This document shows, one piece after another, positions 8,898 through 17,482 of a stretch of 64,000 nucleotides of DNA. The stretch is from JAIOSM01 sp023143455. GTDB taxonomy: Bacteria; Desulfobacterota; Desulfobacteria; Desulfobacterales; Desulfobacteraceae. Below the pieces are notes generated by a model, which saw only the letters and a list, made by a program, of their open reading frames with translations, did not search any database and was not told the DNA's origin. The position numbers and the translations under genes are program-made. How positions within the stretch are numbered: the stretch's first letter is position 1; each line of letters opens with the position of its first letter. The stretch lies in contig DAOVTW010000012.1 of the NCBI GenBank assembly GCA_030632885.1, positions 6,023 through 70,022 of the forward strand. The letters run 5' to 3'.

Positions 8898-9002
8898 ATG
8901 AACAGAAAAGATCTAATCCCTTATGCTTTTGGTGAAAATCCTGATCTTGATGCATGGTATACAGTATTCTATCTTGAGAATCACATTGATCATTACCTTT
9001 AA
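8898..9002 (+). pseudogene. truncated 5' end of an unknown gene (34 codons)
   Basis: An ATG with a good upstream ribosome site (CGGAGA, 8 bases before) opens 'MNRKDLIPYAFGENPDLD' and runs 34 codons to TAA. The last ~6 codons lie inside the antisense of the ABC-ATPase remnant, so the original gene was probably cut at about 8985-8997 and ends in foreign sequence. I do not recognise the protein. The neat start signal and sudden junction suggest a broken gene rather than a functional small protein. Confidence 0.45.
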
Positions 9003-9457
9003 GTTTAATATGTTTAGCTTTTGTTTCACCAACTTTTGGGATTGCACTTAAAAGAGCTCTTGTATATGGATGACGAGGATTTTCAAAAAGAGTTTTAGAA
9101 TCAGATAGCTCACATAAAGTACCAAGGTACATTACTGCAACCCTTGTGCTTATATGCTGTACAACTGATAAATCATGGGTAATAAAAAGGTAAGTTAAAT
9201 CGCGTTTTTGTCCTGCTTCCATAAGAAGATTTAGAATTTGAGCCTGAATTGAAACATCTAATGCTGAAACAGGTTCGTCTGCAACAATTAATTCAGGGTC
9301 AAGTATTAAGCCTCTTGCAATGCTTGTCCTTTGTCGCTTACCGCCTGAGAACTCATGGGGAAATCTTTTTATCCATGCAGGGTCAACTCCAACTTGTTCC
9401 ATAATTTCTTTGATTTTAGTGTCAACATCTTGAGAAGACATCTTTGGATTATGAAAT
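8990..9457 (-). pseudogene. 3' fragment of an oligopeptide/dipeptide ABC transporter ATPase (OppF/DppF-like)
   Basis: The fragment retains the ABC signature 'FSGGKRQRTSIARGL', Walker B 'ELIVADEPVSALD', the H-loop 'FITHDLSVV' and the typical 'YLGTLCEL', 'NPRHPYTRALLSAIP' stretch. It lacks the Walker A P-loop and everything before the 'NPKM' segment. Its 5' side ends at the insertion sequence terminus (9458). After 'IKLKG' the expected zinc/Cys-rich C terminus is replaced by unrelated sequence that is antisense to the small truncated gene. With both ends lost and no permease or binding-protein genes nearby, it cannot make a working ATPase. No continuation of the gene is visible beyond the IS at 11580, so a deletion or rearrangement accompanied the insertion. 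Confidence 0.85.
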
Positions 9458-9476
9458 CTTAACCCAAGTTCGACAA
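9458..9476 (+). repeat. left terminal inverted repeat of the IS
   Basis: CTTAACCCAAGTTCGACAA, identical to the reverse complement of 11561-11579. This perfect match defines the element's left boundary. Confidence 0.85.
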
Positions 9477-9537
9477 GAAAAATTCATATATACAATAATT
9501 ACAAACAGTTGTAAAAAATAAGGTATTTTTTTCTTCA

Positions 9538-11415
9538 CTACACTTTTTTGTCATTGGACTTTGCCTTTTCTTTAACAGAAGTTTTGATTTTAATACGCCC
9601 CAGAGGCTTAAGTTTTAGATTCAATGCTTTGTATATTTCTGTTTGTTTAATATTGGGAGTATTAGTTGTTCTAATGTTAACTATCGAATCATCATTGGTT
9701 TTGAATGAGGTTGTAACCCTTGAGTGGGTAGATAAAATGTTCCTGATTGTTTCTAAATTATAATTTATACCATTTGATTTAAGTGTTCTTAAAATACCTG
9801 CTAATATGTGGTATGCAATAACAGTTATAACCTGAAGGTCACACGTAAAAATATGAGCCATGGTTGAAAAATCATTTTCATGATGAATGGGTCTGATTCC
9901 TAAATGAGATTTCATACTCCTGAAACAGTCTTCAACAACCGTTAATGATTTGTGTAATTTGGAAATTTCTGTTCCATTCAGGTCAAGCCTGTTTGTTCTT
10001 AATATATATTTGCCAACTTTATTTTCTCTTATTTTTCCTTTGGTGTTTTTAGTGAATTTGATTTCTATAGCAAGGTCTTTTTTCTTTATAATTTCAATAT
10101 TATAAAGATCACCAATCCCGTAACGCTCTTTAAGTCTACCGATTCTTTCAATGACCTTATCATGTTTTTTGATGGTTCTTTTTCTATTCAGCCCAGTATC
10201 TATTTTAATTAATTCAGCTTCAAATTTTTCCATCTTTTTCCCAAGTATGGATTTTTCTTTGGCTTCTTTGAATGGACTATGGCATAAAAGCCATGCTTCT
10301 TCATCTTTTTTAATATACTTAATCTTAAGAGCTGTCTTTTGATCTGAAAGCTTTACGTTTTTGCTTGTTGCATTTTCCCAAAAACCTTTATCAAAAGAGC
10401 GTTTTCTTGATACTGCTACATAATGAAATTTCTTTTGTTTTATTATCTCAATATTTTCCTCAAAGGCTATCCCGGCATCAATTACAATTGTTTTATTAAA
10501 ATTAAAAACTCCTGTGGTTTTTGATAATTCATCAAGTATGCTTCCTAATGTCTTAGGCTCTGATACATTCCCTTCAAATATTTGACTTTGTTTTGGGAAA
10601 CCATCTTCATCTACTGTTAAGGCAAGAGTAACAAGAGGTCTGTCATTACGACGTTCTTTAGATCTGTTTGGCTTAGATAGGGCACTTTTCTTTTTGGTCC
10701 CTTCAAAATATGTGTTTGTTAAATCGTATAATATTATCTTCTCTTTTAAATCAAATATTTTCTTAGATACATTTGACAGATGAGTTTCTATTCTCCTGTG
10801 GTTCTCCATTAACAAACAGGCTGTACGGTGTAACGCATTGTCGTATACTTTTACATCCGTGCCAAGCAGTTCACACAGACCACTGTTCTCATTGATCCAC
10901 CTGACAGTTTCTCTCTCGCTGCCGGGATGAGCAAGGCGTGCACCAATTAAAATCTTGGCATAATCAAGCTCCTTACTACTAAAATTGAGCTCTGTTAAAA
11001 TTTTATCCATTTTATACTTTTTTATCCAACTTGATACTATATGTTCTATGCCTATGGATTTGTTATCAGAAGTTGAAATCGTGTTGACATCAATTGTTTC
11101 ATAATCTTTTGTTTGCTGCTTATCATCTGATGGGCTTGCAGGTCCGTTGTTAATTCTATTTTGTATTATAATTGAGGCATAATGGCTTGCGAGTTTTTCT
11201 ATTTCCGGATCTTGTTCAAACAAGCTAATCTGTTTGAGAAGTACATCTTCTATAGCATTTGCAAGCTCTTTCCACTTTTCTTTTGGGATATCAATAAATC
11301 CTAAATTCAATATAAGCTTTTGCCTTGGTCCTGCCGGTGTCCGGTACGATTTTACAAGCTGGTGTTGTATGTAACTCTTGCTATTTTTTGATTTTGTTGT
11401 TTTTCTAATAAACAT
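9538..11415 (-). CDS. IS1634-family DDE transposase
   Basis: About 625 residues from the ATG at 11415 ('MFIRKTTKSKNSKSYIQHQL'); an upstream in-frame ATG at 11451 is less likely. The family pattern is clear: an N-terminal 'SYRTPAGPRQKLILNLG' region, the first catalytic Asp in 'ILYDLTNTYFEG', the second in 'KTIVIDAGIAFEENIEII', and the late acidic/helical region 'VEDCFRSMKSHLGIRPIHH' with the Glu. This is the layout of IS1634/IS4-related transposases with a long insertion domain. The frame is intact, so the element may still be active. It catalyses cut-and-paste movement of the surrounding IS. Confidence 0.9.
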   Translation of the reverse strand: MFIRKTTKSKNSKSYIQHQLVKSYRTPAGPRQKLILNLGFIDIPKEKWKELANAIEDVLLKQISLFEQDPEIEKLASHYASIIIQNRINNGPASPSDDKQQTKDYETIDVNTISTSDNKSIGIEHIVSSWIKKYKMDKILTELNFSSKELDYAKILIGARLAHPGSERETVRWINENSGLCELLGTDVKVYDNALHRTACLLMENHRRIETHLSNVSKKIFDLKEKIILYDLTNTYFEGTKKKSALSKPNRSKERRNDRPLVTLALTVDEDGFPKQSQIFEGNVSEPKTLGSILDELSKTTGVFNFNKTIVIDAGIAFEENIEIIKQKKFHYVAVSRKRSFDKGFWENATSKNVKLSDQKTALKIKYIKKDEEAWLLCHSPFKEAKEKSILGKKMEKFEAELIKIDTGLNRKRTIKKHDKVIERIGRLKERYGIGDLYNIEIIKKKDLAIEIKFTKNTKGKIRENKVGKYILRTNRLDLNGTEISKLHKSLTVVEDCFRSMKSHLGIRPIHHENDFSTMAHIFTCDLQVITVIAYHILAGILRTLKSNGINYNLETIRNILSTHSRVTTSFKTNDDSIVNIRTTNTPNIKQTEIYKALNLKLKPLGRIKIKTSVKEKAKSNDKKV

Positions 11416-11560
11416 AGCGTGGACTTTATCATGGGCGACTTGGAAAGTCAAGCATAAAATAATTATTCAGTCACTACATTGAAAATTCTAAGCACCTGAT
11501 GTAATGATTACAGGCACTTACGATCAAAAAAATTGAAAATTTGATGGTTTTATATAAAAT

Positions 11561-11579
11561 TTGTCGAACTTGGGTTAAG
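11561..11579 (-). repeat. right terminal inverted repeat of the IS
   Basis: TTGTCGAACTTGGGTTAAG on the plus strand, the exact inverse of 9458-9476. It marks the right boundary of the IS. Confidence 0.85.
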
Positions 11580-11888
11580 CGTATGGCTATTGGAGGATTA
11601 ATTTTTGGATATTCTGGTTTATTTTTATCTTTTTATATAGGTTATTTATTTTATAATTTCAAGGTCAACTATATTTTTATCTACCTTTGTCAAGAAAAAA
11701 ATAATATTTTTTTTAAAAATTGCAATTTAATTCCTGTACTATACAAAAACTCATACAGGGTAAAAAAGTGGTGCAGCAAAGCTTTGAGATTATCTCTTTT
11801 TTTATTAATGGCGTTTATAAGATAAAACGAACAAACAGAATGCTTCAGAAAAAGCGGATTTAGAAAAGCTTTTGAATTAAACCACTGT
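11580..11888. other. non-coding stretch between the IS and the kinase operon
   Basis: Very AT-rich. A 94-codon frame can be opened from inside the IS end (11541) but it has no ribosome site, biased composition and no recognisable motif, so I do not call it a gene. No continuation of the ABC-ATPase gene is visible on the minus strand. I see no RNA gene or clear terminator. Confidence 0.5.
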
Positions 11889-13388
11889 TCAAATTGTATA
11901 TTCTGATTTTGGGAAATAGATGAAAAAAATGGTGCCCTTATTTACTTCGCTTTTCACTTCAATAGTGCCGTGGTGAGCGTCAACAATGCTTTTGACTATT
12001 GCAAGCCCAAGGCCTGTTCCATTAATATGCCGTGTTTTTTCATTCTTCACACGAAAAAATTTGTCAAAAATATGCTCCAGTTCGTTCTGAGGTATTCCTA
12101 AACCAGTATCTGAGACCGTAATTTTCACGCAATCAGTCTTTTCATCGACCCATGCAGTTATCTTGCCGCCATTTGGGCTATATCTGATCGCATTGGATAT
12201 TAAATTTGACATCACTTCTTCCATATTTAACCGGTTTCCCATCATCCAAATCTCTTTTTTGGTCTCTTTTATTGTCAGGTGAATGGATTTGGCATCTGCT
12301 TGATCCCGATAGAATGCGATCTGACTTTTTGTGAGTTCAACCAGGTCTAATTCTTCTCTCTCCTGGTTAATCAATCCTGATTCAATTTTGGAAAGATCCA
12401 GAAGTTCTGTTGAAAGTTTTGTTAAAGACTTGATTCGGTTAGAACTTTTTTGCAGTATCTCTTTTTGTTTTTCTGTCAATTCTCCTGCCAGCCCGGCCAG
12501 GACAACATCTATCTGCATGAGAATAGAATTTAAGGGGCTTTTTATTTCGTGGGCAACCATGGAGACAAAGTCCGATTTCAACTGATCAATCTTTTTTAAA
12601 GCCGTGATATCGTGAAAAAGAGTAACCGACCCTAAATTTCTGTTAAGCCGATCCCTAAATGGGATACACCTGACGCCAATAATGATATCATCCTTTTCCT
12701 TTGAAAAAGGAATGGTGATCTCATCGGTAATTTCTGCGAATGTATCCGCAGGTTCGTTAATTGCCTGATCAATCATATCCAGTAGCCGGGAATTCGTTAT
12801 AAACTCAGATACCTTGTGTCCGATGACGGATGTCTTCCTGCAACCGATCATTTTTAAAAATGCCGGATTTGCCAGGGCAATTCTTTTTTGATTATCTGTT
12901 GTTAAAACACCATCGGTCAAGGTATTGATCATTACCCGCATTCTGGATTTTTCCGTTGCAATGTCCTGGAGCGTCCGTATAAATTCAATGGCTTTGCCTA
13001 TAACAAGCCTTAATTCCTGGGGTGAAAAAGGCTTTGATAAAAAATCAAAAGCCCCTTTTTTCATTGTTTCAATGGAATGTTCAAGGGTTGCATACCCGGT
13101 AATGATGATAACCACAGTATCAGGATGATGGGATTTAACATCCTTCAGGACTTCCAGTCCAGACATACCCGGCATCATTAAATCCAGCAAAATGATATCA
13201 AAATGTTGTTTTTTAATCATTTCCAAGCCTTTGGCACCGTTTTCAGCTACCTCGACATCACATCCTTCTTCAGCCAACAACCTTTGACAGGCATTCTGAA
13301 TACGCACTTCATCATCCACAACCAGAACCCGCGGCTTGAAAAAAATATCCTTTACACTGTCTTTTATTGAATCTTTACTATTATTCAT
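11889..13388 (-). CDS. REC-PAS-histidine kinase hybrid
   Basis: 499 residues. The N-terminal receiver domain has the acidic pair 'VDDE', the phospho-Asp in 'ILLDLMMPGMSG', Thr in 'IITGYA' and Lys in 'LSKPF'. A PAS domain (about 150-260, 'LTDGVLTTDNQKRIALANPAFL') follows, then the HisKA H-box 'DFVSMVAHEIKSPLNS' and a HATPase_c domain with N-box 'MSNLISNAIRYSPNGG', G1 'SDTGLGIP' and G2 'GTGLGLAIVKSI'. No membrane segment, so it is a cytosolic sensor fed through its own receiver, probably by the preceding kinase. It is the last gene of the minus-strand operon and 42 bp from the upstream kinase gene. Confidence 0.9.
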   Translation of the reverse strand: MNNSKDSIKDSVKDIFFKPRVLVVDDEVRIQNACQRLLAEEGCDVEVAENGAKGLEMIKKQHFDIILLDLMMPGMSGLEVLKDVKSHHPDTVVIIITGYATLEHSIETMKKGAFDFLSKPFSPQELRLVIGKAIEFIRTLQDIATEKSRMRVMINTLTDGVLTTDNQKRIALANPAFLKMIGCRKTSVIGHKVSEFITNSRLLDMIDQAINEPADTFAEITDEITIPFSKEKDDIIIGVRCIPFRDRLNRNLGSVTLFHDITALKKIDQLKSDFVSMVAHEIKSPLNSILMQIDVVLAGLAGELTEKQKEILQKSSNRIKSLTKLSTELLDLSKIESGLINQEREELDLVELTKSQIAFYRDQADAKSIHLTIKETKKEIWMMGNRLNMEEVMSNLISNAIRYSPNGGKITAWVDEKTDCVKITVSDTGLGIPQNELEHIFDKFFRVKNEKTRHINGTGLGLAIVKSIVDAHHGTIEVKSEVNKGTIFFIYFPKSEYTI

Positions 13389-13430
13389 GATTATTCTATT
13401 CTCAGTTTAAATTATCATATCTTTAAAGGG

Positions 13431-14945
13431 TTATGAATTACACAAAAATGGTATTTTTTCCGAGGCAACGTACATGGGGAATTCAACAACAAAGGTTGTT
13501 CCTTGTGAATCTGTTTTTTTAACAAAAATTTTTGATCCATGTTCCTCTATAAGACCGTAAACAATACTCAGACCAAGTCCGGTACTTTTCCCCACTTCCT
13601 TTGTTGTAAAGAAAGGATCAAAAATTTTTGATAAATTTTCATGGGGTATGCCTTTTCCAGTATCTTTTATTTCCAGAGAAATCTTCCCAGTGGATTTTTC
13701 CTTATAGGTGGTCAAAGTGATGGTTCCCACGCCATCCATGGCATCTGCAGCATTGATCACCAGATTAATCAAAACCTGGTTGAGTTTACTGGAATCTGCA
13801 TGAATTAGCATCATTTCATCGGAAAAGTCTTTTATAATTTTTATATTTCTAAATTTTTGCTGATCCCGAATAAGGTTCAGGCTTTGTTTAACTATATCAT
13901 TGAGCTGAACAATATTTTTTTTTGCTCCTGTACTTCTGCTATAAACCAGAAGACTTTTAACAATTTCCTTACACCGGTTGGCATCTTCAAGAATATATCC
14001 AAGATCTTCCTTCATACTCTCGTCAATATCACTCCGCTCTAAAAGAAGGCTGGCATAAAACAGCACACCTGTCAGTGGGTTATTGATTTCATGAGCAACC
14101 CCGGCTGATAGCTGGCCAAGCGATGCCATTTTTTCAGATTGTGCAAGCTGCTCTTGGGTCATTTTCAGTTCTTTCTCAACCTTGATTTTATCACGCAAAT
14201 CATTATAAATCGCCATAGTGGCTGATTCATTGCCTTTATCATCGTAGATGATGGCAGCGGACATCTCAACTTCAATTTTTTCACCATGGGCATTGACAAT
14301 GGTTGTCCGGGGAATCAAAAGTTTCCCCATACCCCCGACGTTTTCATCCCGAAGCATTCTCATTATCTCTTTGGCCTTGCCCGGCGGATACAATTGTTCT
14401 GTATGCTTGAGTTTGCCTTTCCCACCGTTATAATCGCCAAACATCTCTTTTGCCACTGAGTTCATCAAATTGATATTGCCCTGCCGGTCAGCGGCAACAA
14501 TCGCGCTAGCAGAGGAATGGATAACCCGGCTGATAAATTCTTTCACTCCGTGCAGCTGACCTTCAAGGGATTTGGTCCGGGTAATATCCCGTATACTGGC
14601 AATTATGTAAACTACTTCATTATTTTCATCAAAAATTGGAGAAAATACCCTCTCCTCCCATCGATAATGATGCTTTAATATAAAGCTGTGACTCTTTTTA
14701 TTTTTTATAACTTTTGAGATGGCACATCGATTTGAATTACAAGGCGTGTTTTTATCTAAAAAGGTATCATAACACTTTTTCCCAAAAATTTCCTTAAAGG
14801 AAAGATTAAGGGTTTCATAAAACTTCTTATTGGCACCCATCAGGGTTTTATCAGGCGAAATAATAACGCTTGGATATGACAGGGAATCAAATATCCTCAT
14901 CCGCCAATACGTCTCATCTGCTAATATGTCCAAATCCTTACTCAC
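13431..14945 (-). CDS. PAS-PAS histidine kinase (NtrB-like)
   Basis: 504 residues, soluble. The first PAS (about 20-120) includes Cys residues in 'KKCYDTF' and 'TPCNSNRC', and the second PAS lies at about 135-250. The H-box is 'GQLSAGVAHEINNPL' at about residue 280, followed by N-box 'LINLVINAADAM', G1 'DTGKGIP' and 'STGLGLSIVYGLIEEHG'. Cys-rich PAS folds can bind metals or Fe-S clusters, which would suit redox sensing, but that is inference. It lies downstream of the Hdr/Met genes in the same direction, next to the REC-PAS kinase that it may phosphorylate. Confidence 0.9.
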   Translation of the reverse strand: MSKDLDILADETYWRMRIFDSLSYPSVIISPDKTLMGANKKFYETLNLSFKEIFGKKCYDTFLDKNTPCNSNRCAISKVIKNKKSHSFILKHHYRWEERVFSPIFDENNEVVYIIASIRDITRTKSLEGQLHGVKEFISRVIHSSASAIVAADRQGNINLMNSVAKEMFGDYNGGKGKLKHTEQLYPPGKAKEIMRMLRDENVGGMGKLLIPRTTIVNAHGEKIEVEMSAAIIYDDKGNESATMAIYNDLRDKIKVEKELKMTQEQLAQSEKMASLGQLSAGVAHEINNPLTGVLFYASLLLERSDIDESMKEDLGYILEDANRCKEIVKSLLVYSRSTGAKKNIVQLNDIVKQSLNLIRDQQKFRNIKIIKDFSDEMMLIHADSSKLNQVLINLVINAADAMDGVGTITLTTYKEKSTGKISLEIKDTGKGIPHENLSKIFDPFFTTKEVGKSTGLGLSIVYGLIEEHGSKIFVKKTDSQGTTFVVEFPMYVASEKIPFLCNS

Positions 14946-15019
14946 GCTATTTTATCCTCAGCTTTTTTTCTATTGTAAATCATTTTCCGCTTTTATGCCA
15001 CTAACTTTCATTGATATAG

Positions 15020-15967
15020 TTATGGAATTTCAAACACATCCCTCAACACCTTTATGGCTACTTCTCCCTTACTCTGGGGAAGAACAATATTAATACTGGC
15101 ACCAGTGCAGACTGTCTGCAAAACAGGAATAGATTTTTTAGAAAGACAATTCAATGCCCTGCTGATAATACTGTGCCTGTCACCAAAATGGGGTCCGTGA
15201 AAACTGAGTAACTCTGCTGTACAAGATTTATGGGTCGTAATCCCCAGTGATTTTTCTGTCAATAAAAAAAAACAAATCTTTTCTTGCAAGTTCATATAAG
15301 CTACAGTATAAAAAAACTTATTTTCTTTATCTTTCATGGATGGGATCTCTTGCTGGATCTTTGCCAGCTGGTCAAAGGAAAAGAGATAAGAGCCAAGGTT
15401 CAGATCTGTTACCAGTGTAATACCATAGGTTTTTATTTTTTCTTCAACATAGGTTGCACGGGTTTCTGGATATTTTTTCTTTAAAAATTGTGTCAGTTCG
15501 TAATTTTCATTTTGTTCAAAGGGTGCATGGGATTCGGGCAGATCAAAACTGGTTGAAAGCATTTGTATAAAAGTATCGCAGTTTTCTTGATCAACAACAA
15601 ATGTCAGCATAGCGTTTGAAGATGCCATGTGTCGGAATGACAATTTATGTCTTCCCAGAAGTGATAAAAGATAACCCAATAGCTGCAAATTGTAGTGGTG
15701 AGGATAGATGGATATAGTACTGACTTTCTGTTGATACTCCTGGTATACATCCTGATGAGCCATCTGACCGAAATGTTTTGAAGCAATGGTTCCTGAAATA
15801 AAGGATTTTTCGCCCATGGTGTTTAAGACCATAAACACCATATTAATCCTGTTGGATTCCATTGTCTGATAAAGCGGAATCTGATCCTGCCTGTCAATAT
15901 CTTCCTGAACTACCTGAATATAATTTTTATTTAGACGGATTCCATTTATTTTTATTTGCTCCATCAT
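15020..15967 (-). CDS. ACT-like-domain regulatory protein of unknown target
   Basis: 315 residues. Segments such as 'SIYPHHYNLQLLGYLLSLLG...RHMASSNAMLTFVVD' and 'LLSFHGPHFGDRHSIISRAL...GASINIVLPQ' (quoted in parts) look like ACT-type small-molecule-binding folds of the aspartokinase kind, without a catalytic domain. It lies between the kinase gene and the receiver gene in one direction. It may bind a metabolite and feed the two kinases, but this is inference. The fold call is moderate; a specific function is not assigned. Confidence 0.55.
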   Translation of the reverse strand: MMEQIKINGIRLNKNYIQVVQEDIDRQDQIPLYQTMESNRINMVFMVLNTMGEKSFISGTIASKHFGQMAHQDVYQEYQQKVSTISIYPHHYNLQLLGYLLSLLGRHKLSFRHMASSNAMLTFVVDQENCDTFIQMLSTSFDLPESHAPFEQNENYELTQFLKKKYPETRATYVEEKIKTYGITLVTDLNLGSYLFSFDQLAKIQQEIPSMKDKENKFFYTVAYMNLQEKICFFLLTEKSLGITTHKSCTAELLSFHGPHFGDRHSIISRALNCLSKKSIPVLQTVCTGASINIVLPQSKGEVAIKVLRDVFEIP

Positions 15968-16080
15968 CTCAAAGTCCGAAAAATTATATCATATGGTATC
16001 ATAACCATTGCGGGGAAGATAAAAAATGCTTTCCCGCAATGGTTAATTTTCCAATTCAACAAGAGCCTTTACAAAAAATA

Positions 16081-16467
16081 TTATTTGCAATGGTCTCCGA
16101 TAATCTCCATCAATTTGTCCAGATCAATGGGTTTTGGAACATAATCGTCGGCCAGGGTGGTTTTGCCATCATGATGGGTATAGCTGGTAGTTCTTACCGA
16201 ATTTGCTACCGCCGTCAAGAGGACAACAGGAATATCTTTCAAGGCATCATTATTTTTAATATCATTACAAACTTCCCAGCCATTTTTTCTTGGCATCATT
16301 ACATCAAGGATAACCATGGCAGGTTTTTCTTCTTTTATTTTTTCCATAGCTTCTTCACCATCATAGGCCTTGGCAACTCTATACTCCAGAGATTCCAATT
16401 TCATGGAAACCGCTTCCACCAGATCGGGATCATCATCTACGACTAAAATAAGTTGTTTTTCGCTCAT
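16081..16467 (-). CDS. single-domain response regulator
   Basis: 128 residues, receiver domain only: 'LILVVDDDPDLVEA', the phospho-Asp in 'MVILDVMMPRKNG', Thr in 'VLLTAVA' and Lys in 'YVPKPID'. There is an insertion ('SVRTTSYTHHDGKTTLADD') between beta-4 and the Lys, as in receiver proteins common in Deltaproteobacteria. A strong AAAAGGAGTAATAAC ribosome site precedes the ATG. It sits between metF and the ACT-like gene, suggesting it links the metabolic genes to the two kinases. Confidence 0.88.
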   Translation of the reverse strand: MSEKQLILVVDDDPDLVEAVSMKLESLEYRVAKAYDGEEAMEKIKEEKPAMVILDVMMPRKNGWEVCNDIKNNDALKDIPVVLLTAVANSVRTTSYTHHDGKTTLADDYVPKPIDLDKLMEIIGDHCK

Positions 16468-16468
16468 T

Positions 16469-16562
16469 GTTATTACTCCTTTTTTATCTTAAGGACTCCT
16501 TTTTATTTCTATACTACGTTATTACTCCTTTTTATATTTTAAGGAGTTCTTTTTATTTTTAT
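16469..16562. repeat. imperfect tandem duplication of a ribosome-site-containing leader
   Basis: Two ~45-bp copies (16469-16512 and 16518-16562) share GTTATTACTCCTTTTT, an A/T spacer with TTAAGGA, and a TTTTTATTTCTAT-like end. On the minus strand each copy carries AAAAGGAGTAATAAC. Only the promoter-distal copy, closest to the receiver gene, is followed by a start codon. The duplication fills the gap between metF and the receiver gene. Confidence 0.65.
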
Positions 16563-17482
16563 ATCACAGGTCGGGGGAATAATCCTGTTTTTTCTACAAT
16601 TTGGGGAACCTTTTCTTCCCATTCAATGGCCATGATATGAAATCCGTGTACACCATTAACTTCTTTTAATCTTTGAATGGATTCCACGGCTATTTTTATG
16701 CCTTCTTCAGGCTGTTCTTCCTTTGAGACCCCTGCCAGCCGTTTGATAATCTCATCGGGCACATCCATGCCCGGCACTTTATTTTTCATATATCTTGCCA
16801 TACCGGCTGATTTCATGGGAGTGATCCCGGCTAAGATATACACCTGTTTATCGAGACCTCTGTCACATACCATTTTCATATATTTTTCAAATTTATCCAG
16901 ATTATAAATGCACTGAGTCTGGATAAAATCTGCACCAGCTTTGATTTTTTTGGCAAGGCGCATGACCCGAAGCTCAAAAGGATCAGCAAAAGGGTTGGCA
17001 GCTGCCCCGACAAACATTTTCGGCGGATTTTGGATATCAGCACCTCCCTGGAATTTGCCTTCATCCCGCATTTTTTTAACCATCTGCACCAATTGAACAG
17101 AATCCAGATCAAATACTCCCTTGGCCATGGGGTGATCCCCAAATTTTGGATGATCGCCTGACAGACATAGCATGGTATTAATCCCAAGGGAATAGGCACC
17201 AATAATATCACTCTGCATGGCAAGACGGTTCCGGTCTCGGGTCACCATCTGGAGAATAGGATCCATCCCCATTTGCTTTATAATCACACCCGCTGCCCAA
17301 CTGGACATTCTCACCATAGCGGTCTGATTGTCTGTTACATTGACCGCATCAACATGATCTTTTAAAAGGCTTGCCTTTTCTTTTACCTTTTCAGGCAGTG
17401 CGCCCCGGGGAGGCCCGCATTCAGATGTCACCGCAAGATTTCCAGATGCCAATATTTTTTCCAGTCTGCTTTCAGTTTTCAT
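16559..17482 (-). CDS. metF: methylenetetrahydrofolate reductase-like protein (MetF of a MetVF pair)
   Basis: 307 residues, single TIM-barrel. Typical features are 'VTSECGPPRGALPEKV' with the active-site Glu near the N terminus, 'DAVNVTDNQTAMVRMS', 'RDRNRLAMQSDIIGAYSLGI' and 'LCLSGDHPKFGDHP' for folate/flavin contacts. It overlaps metV by 4 bp (ATGA), the arrangement of MetVF reductases in acetogens and sulfate reducers, in which MetV carries Fe-S or zinc and passes electrons to the flavin of MetF. The reaction is 5,10-methylene-THF to 5-methyl-THF, a step of the methyl branch of the Wood-Ljungdahl pathway. The direction in this organism is unknown. Confidence 0.88.
   Translation of the reverse strand: MKTESRLEKILASGNLAVTSECGPPRGALPEKVKEKASLLKDHVDAVNVTDNQTAMVRMSSWAAGVIIKQMGMDPILQMVTRDRNRLAMQSDIIGAYSLGINTMLCLSGDHPKFGDHPMAKGVFDLDSVQLVQMVKKMRDEGKFQGGADIQNPPKMFVGAAANPFADPFELRVMRLAKKIKAGADFIQTQCIYNLDKFEKYMKMVCDRGLDKQVYILAGITPMKSAGMARYMKNKVPGMDVPDEIIKRLAGVSKEEQPEEGIKIAVESIQRLKEVNGVHGFHIMAIEWEEKVPQIVEKTGLFPRPVI

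Larger units (their letters stand above)
9458..11579 (-). mobile_element. IS1634-like insertion sequence, apparently complete
   Basis: A 2122-bp element bounded by perfect 19-bp terminal inverted repeats (CTTAACCCAAGTTCGACAA at the left end, its reverse complement at the right). It carries one long transposase gene on the minus strand. No direct target duplication is visible: the flanks read GAAAT on the left and CGTAT on the right. It abuts the broken ABC-ATPase gene on one side and non-coding sequence on the other, which fits insertion followed by deletion or recombination between copies. Confidence 0.85.

Noticed and set aside
11541..11825. A 94-codon open frame overlapping the right end of the IS
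   Set aside because: It begins inside the terminal repeat, lacks a ribosome site, and its product is low-complexity hydrophobic/aromatic from AT-rich DNA.
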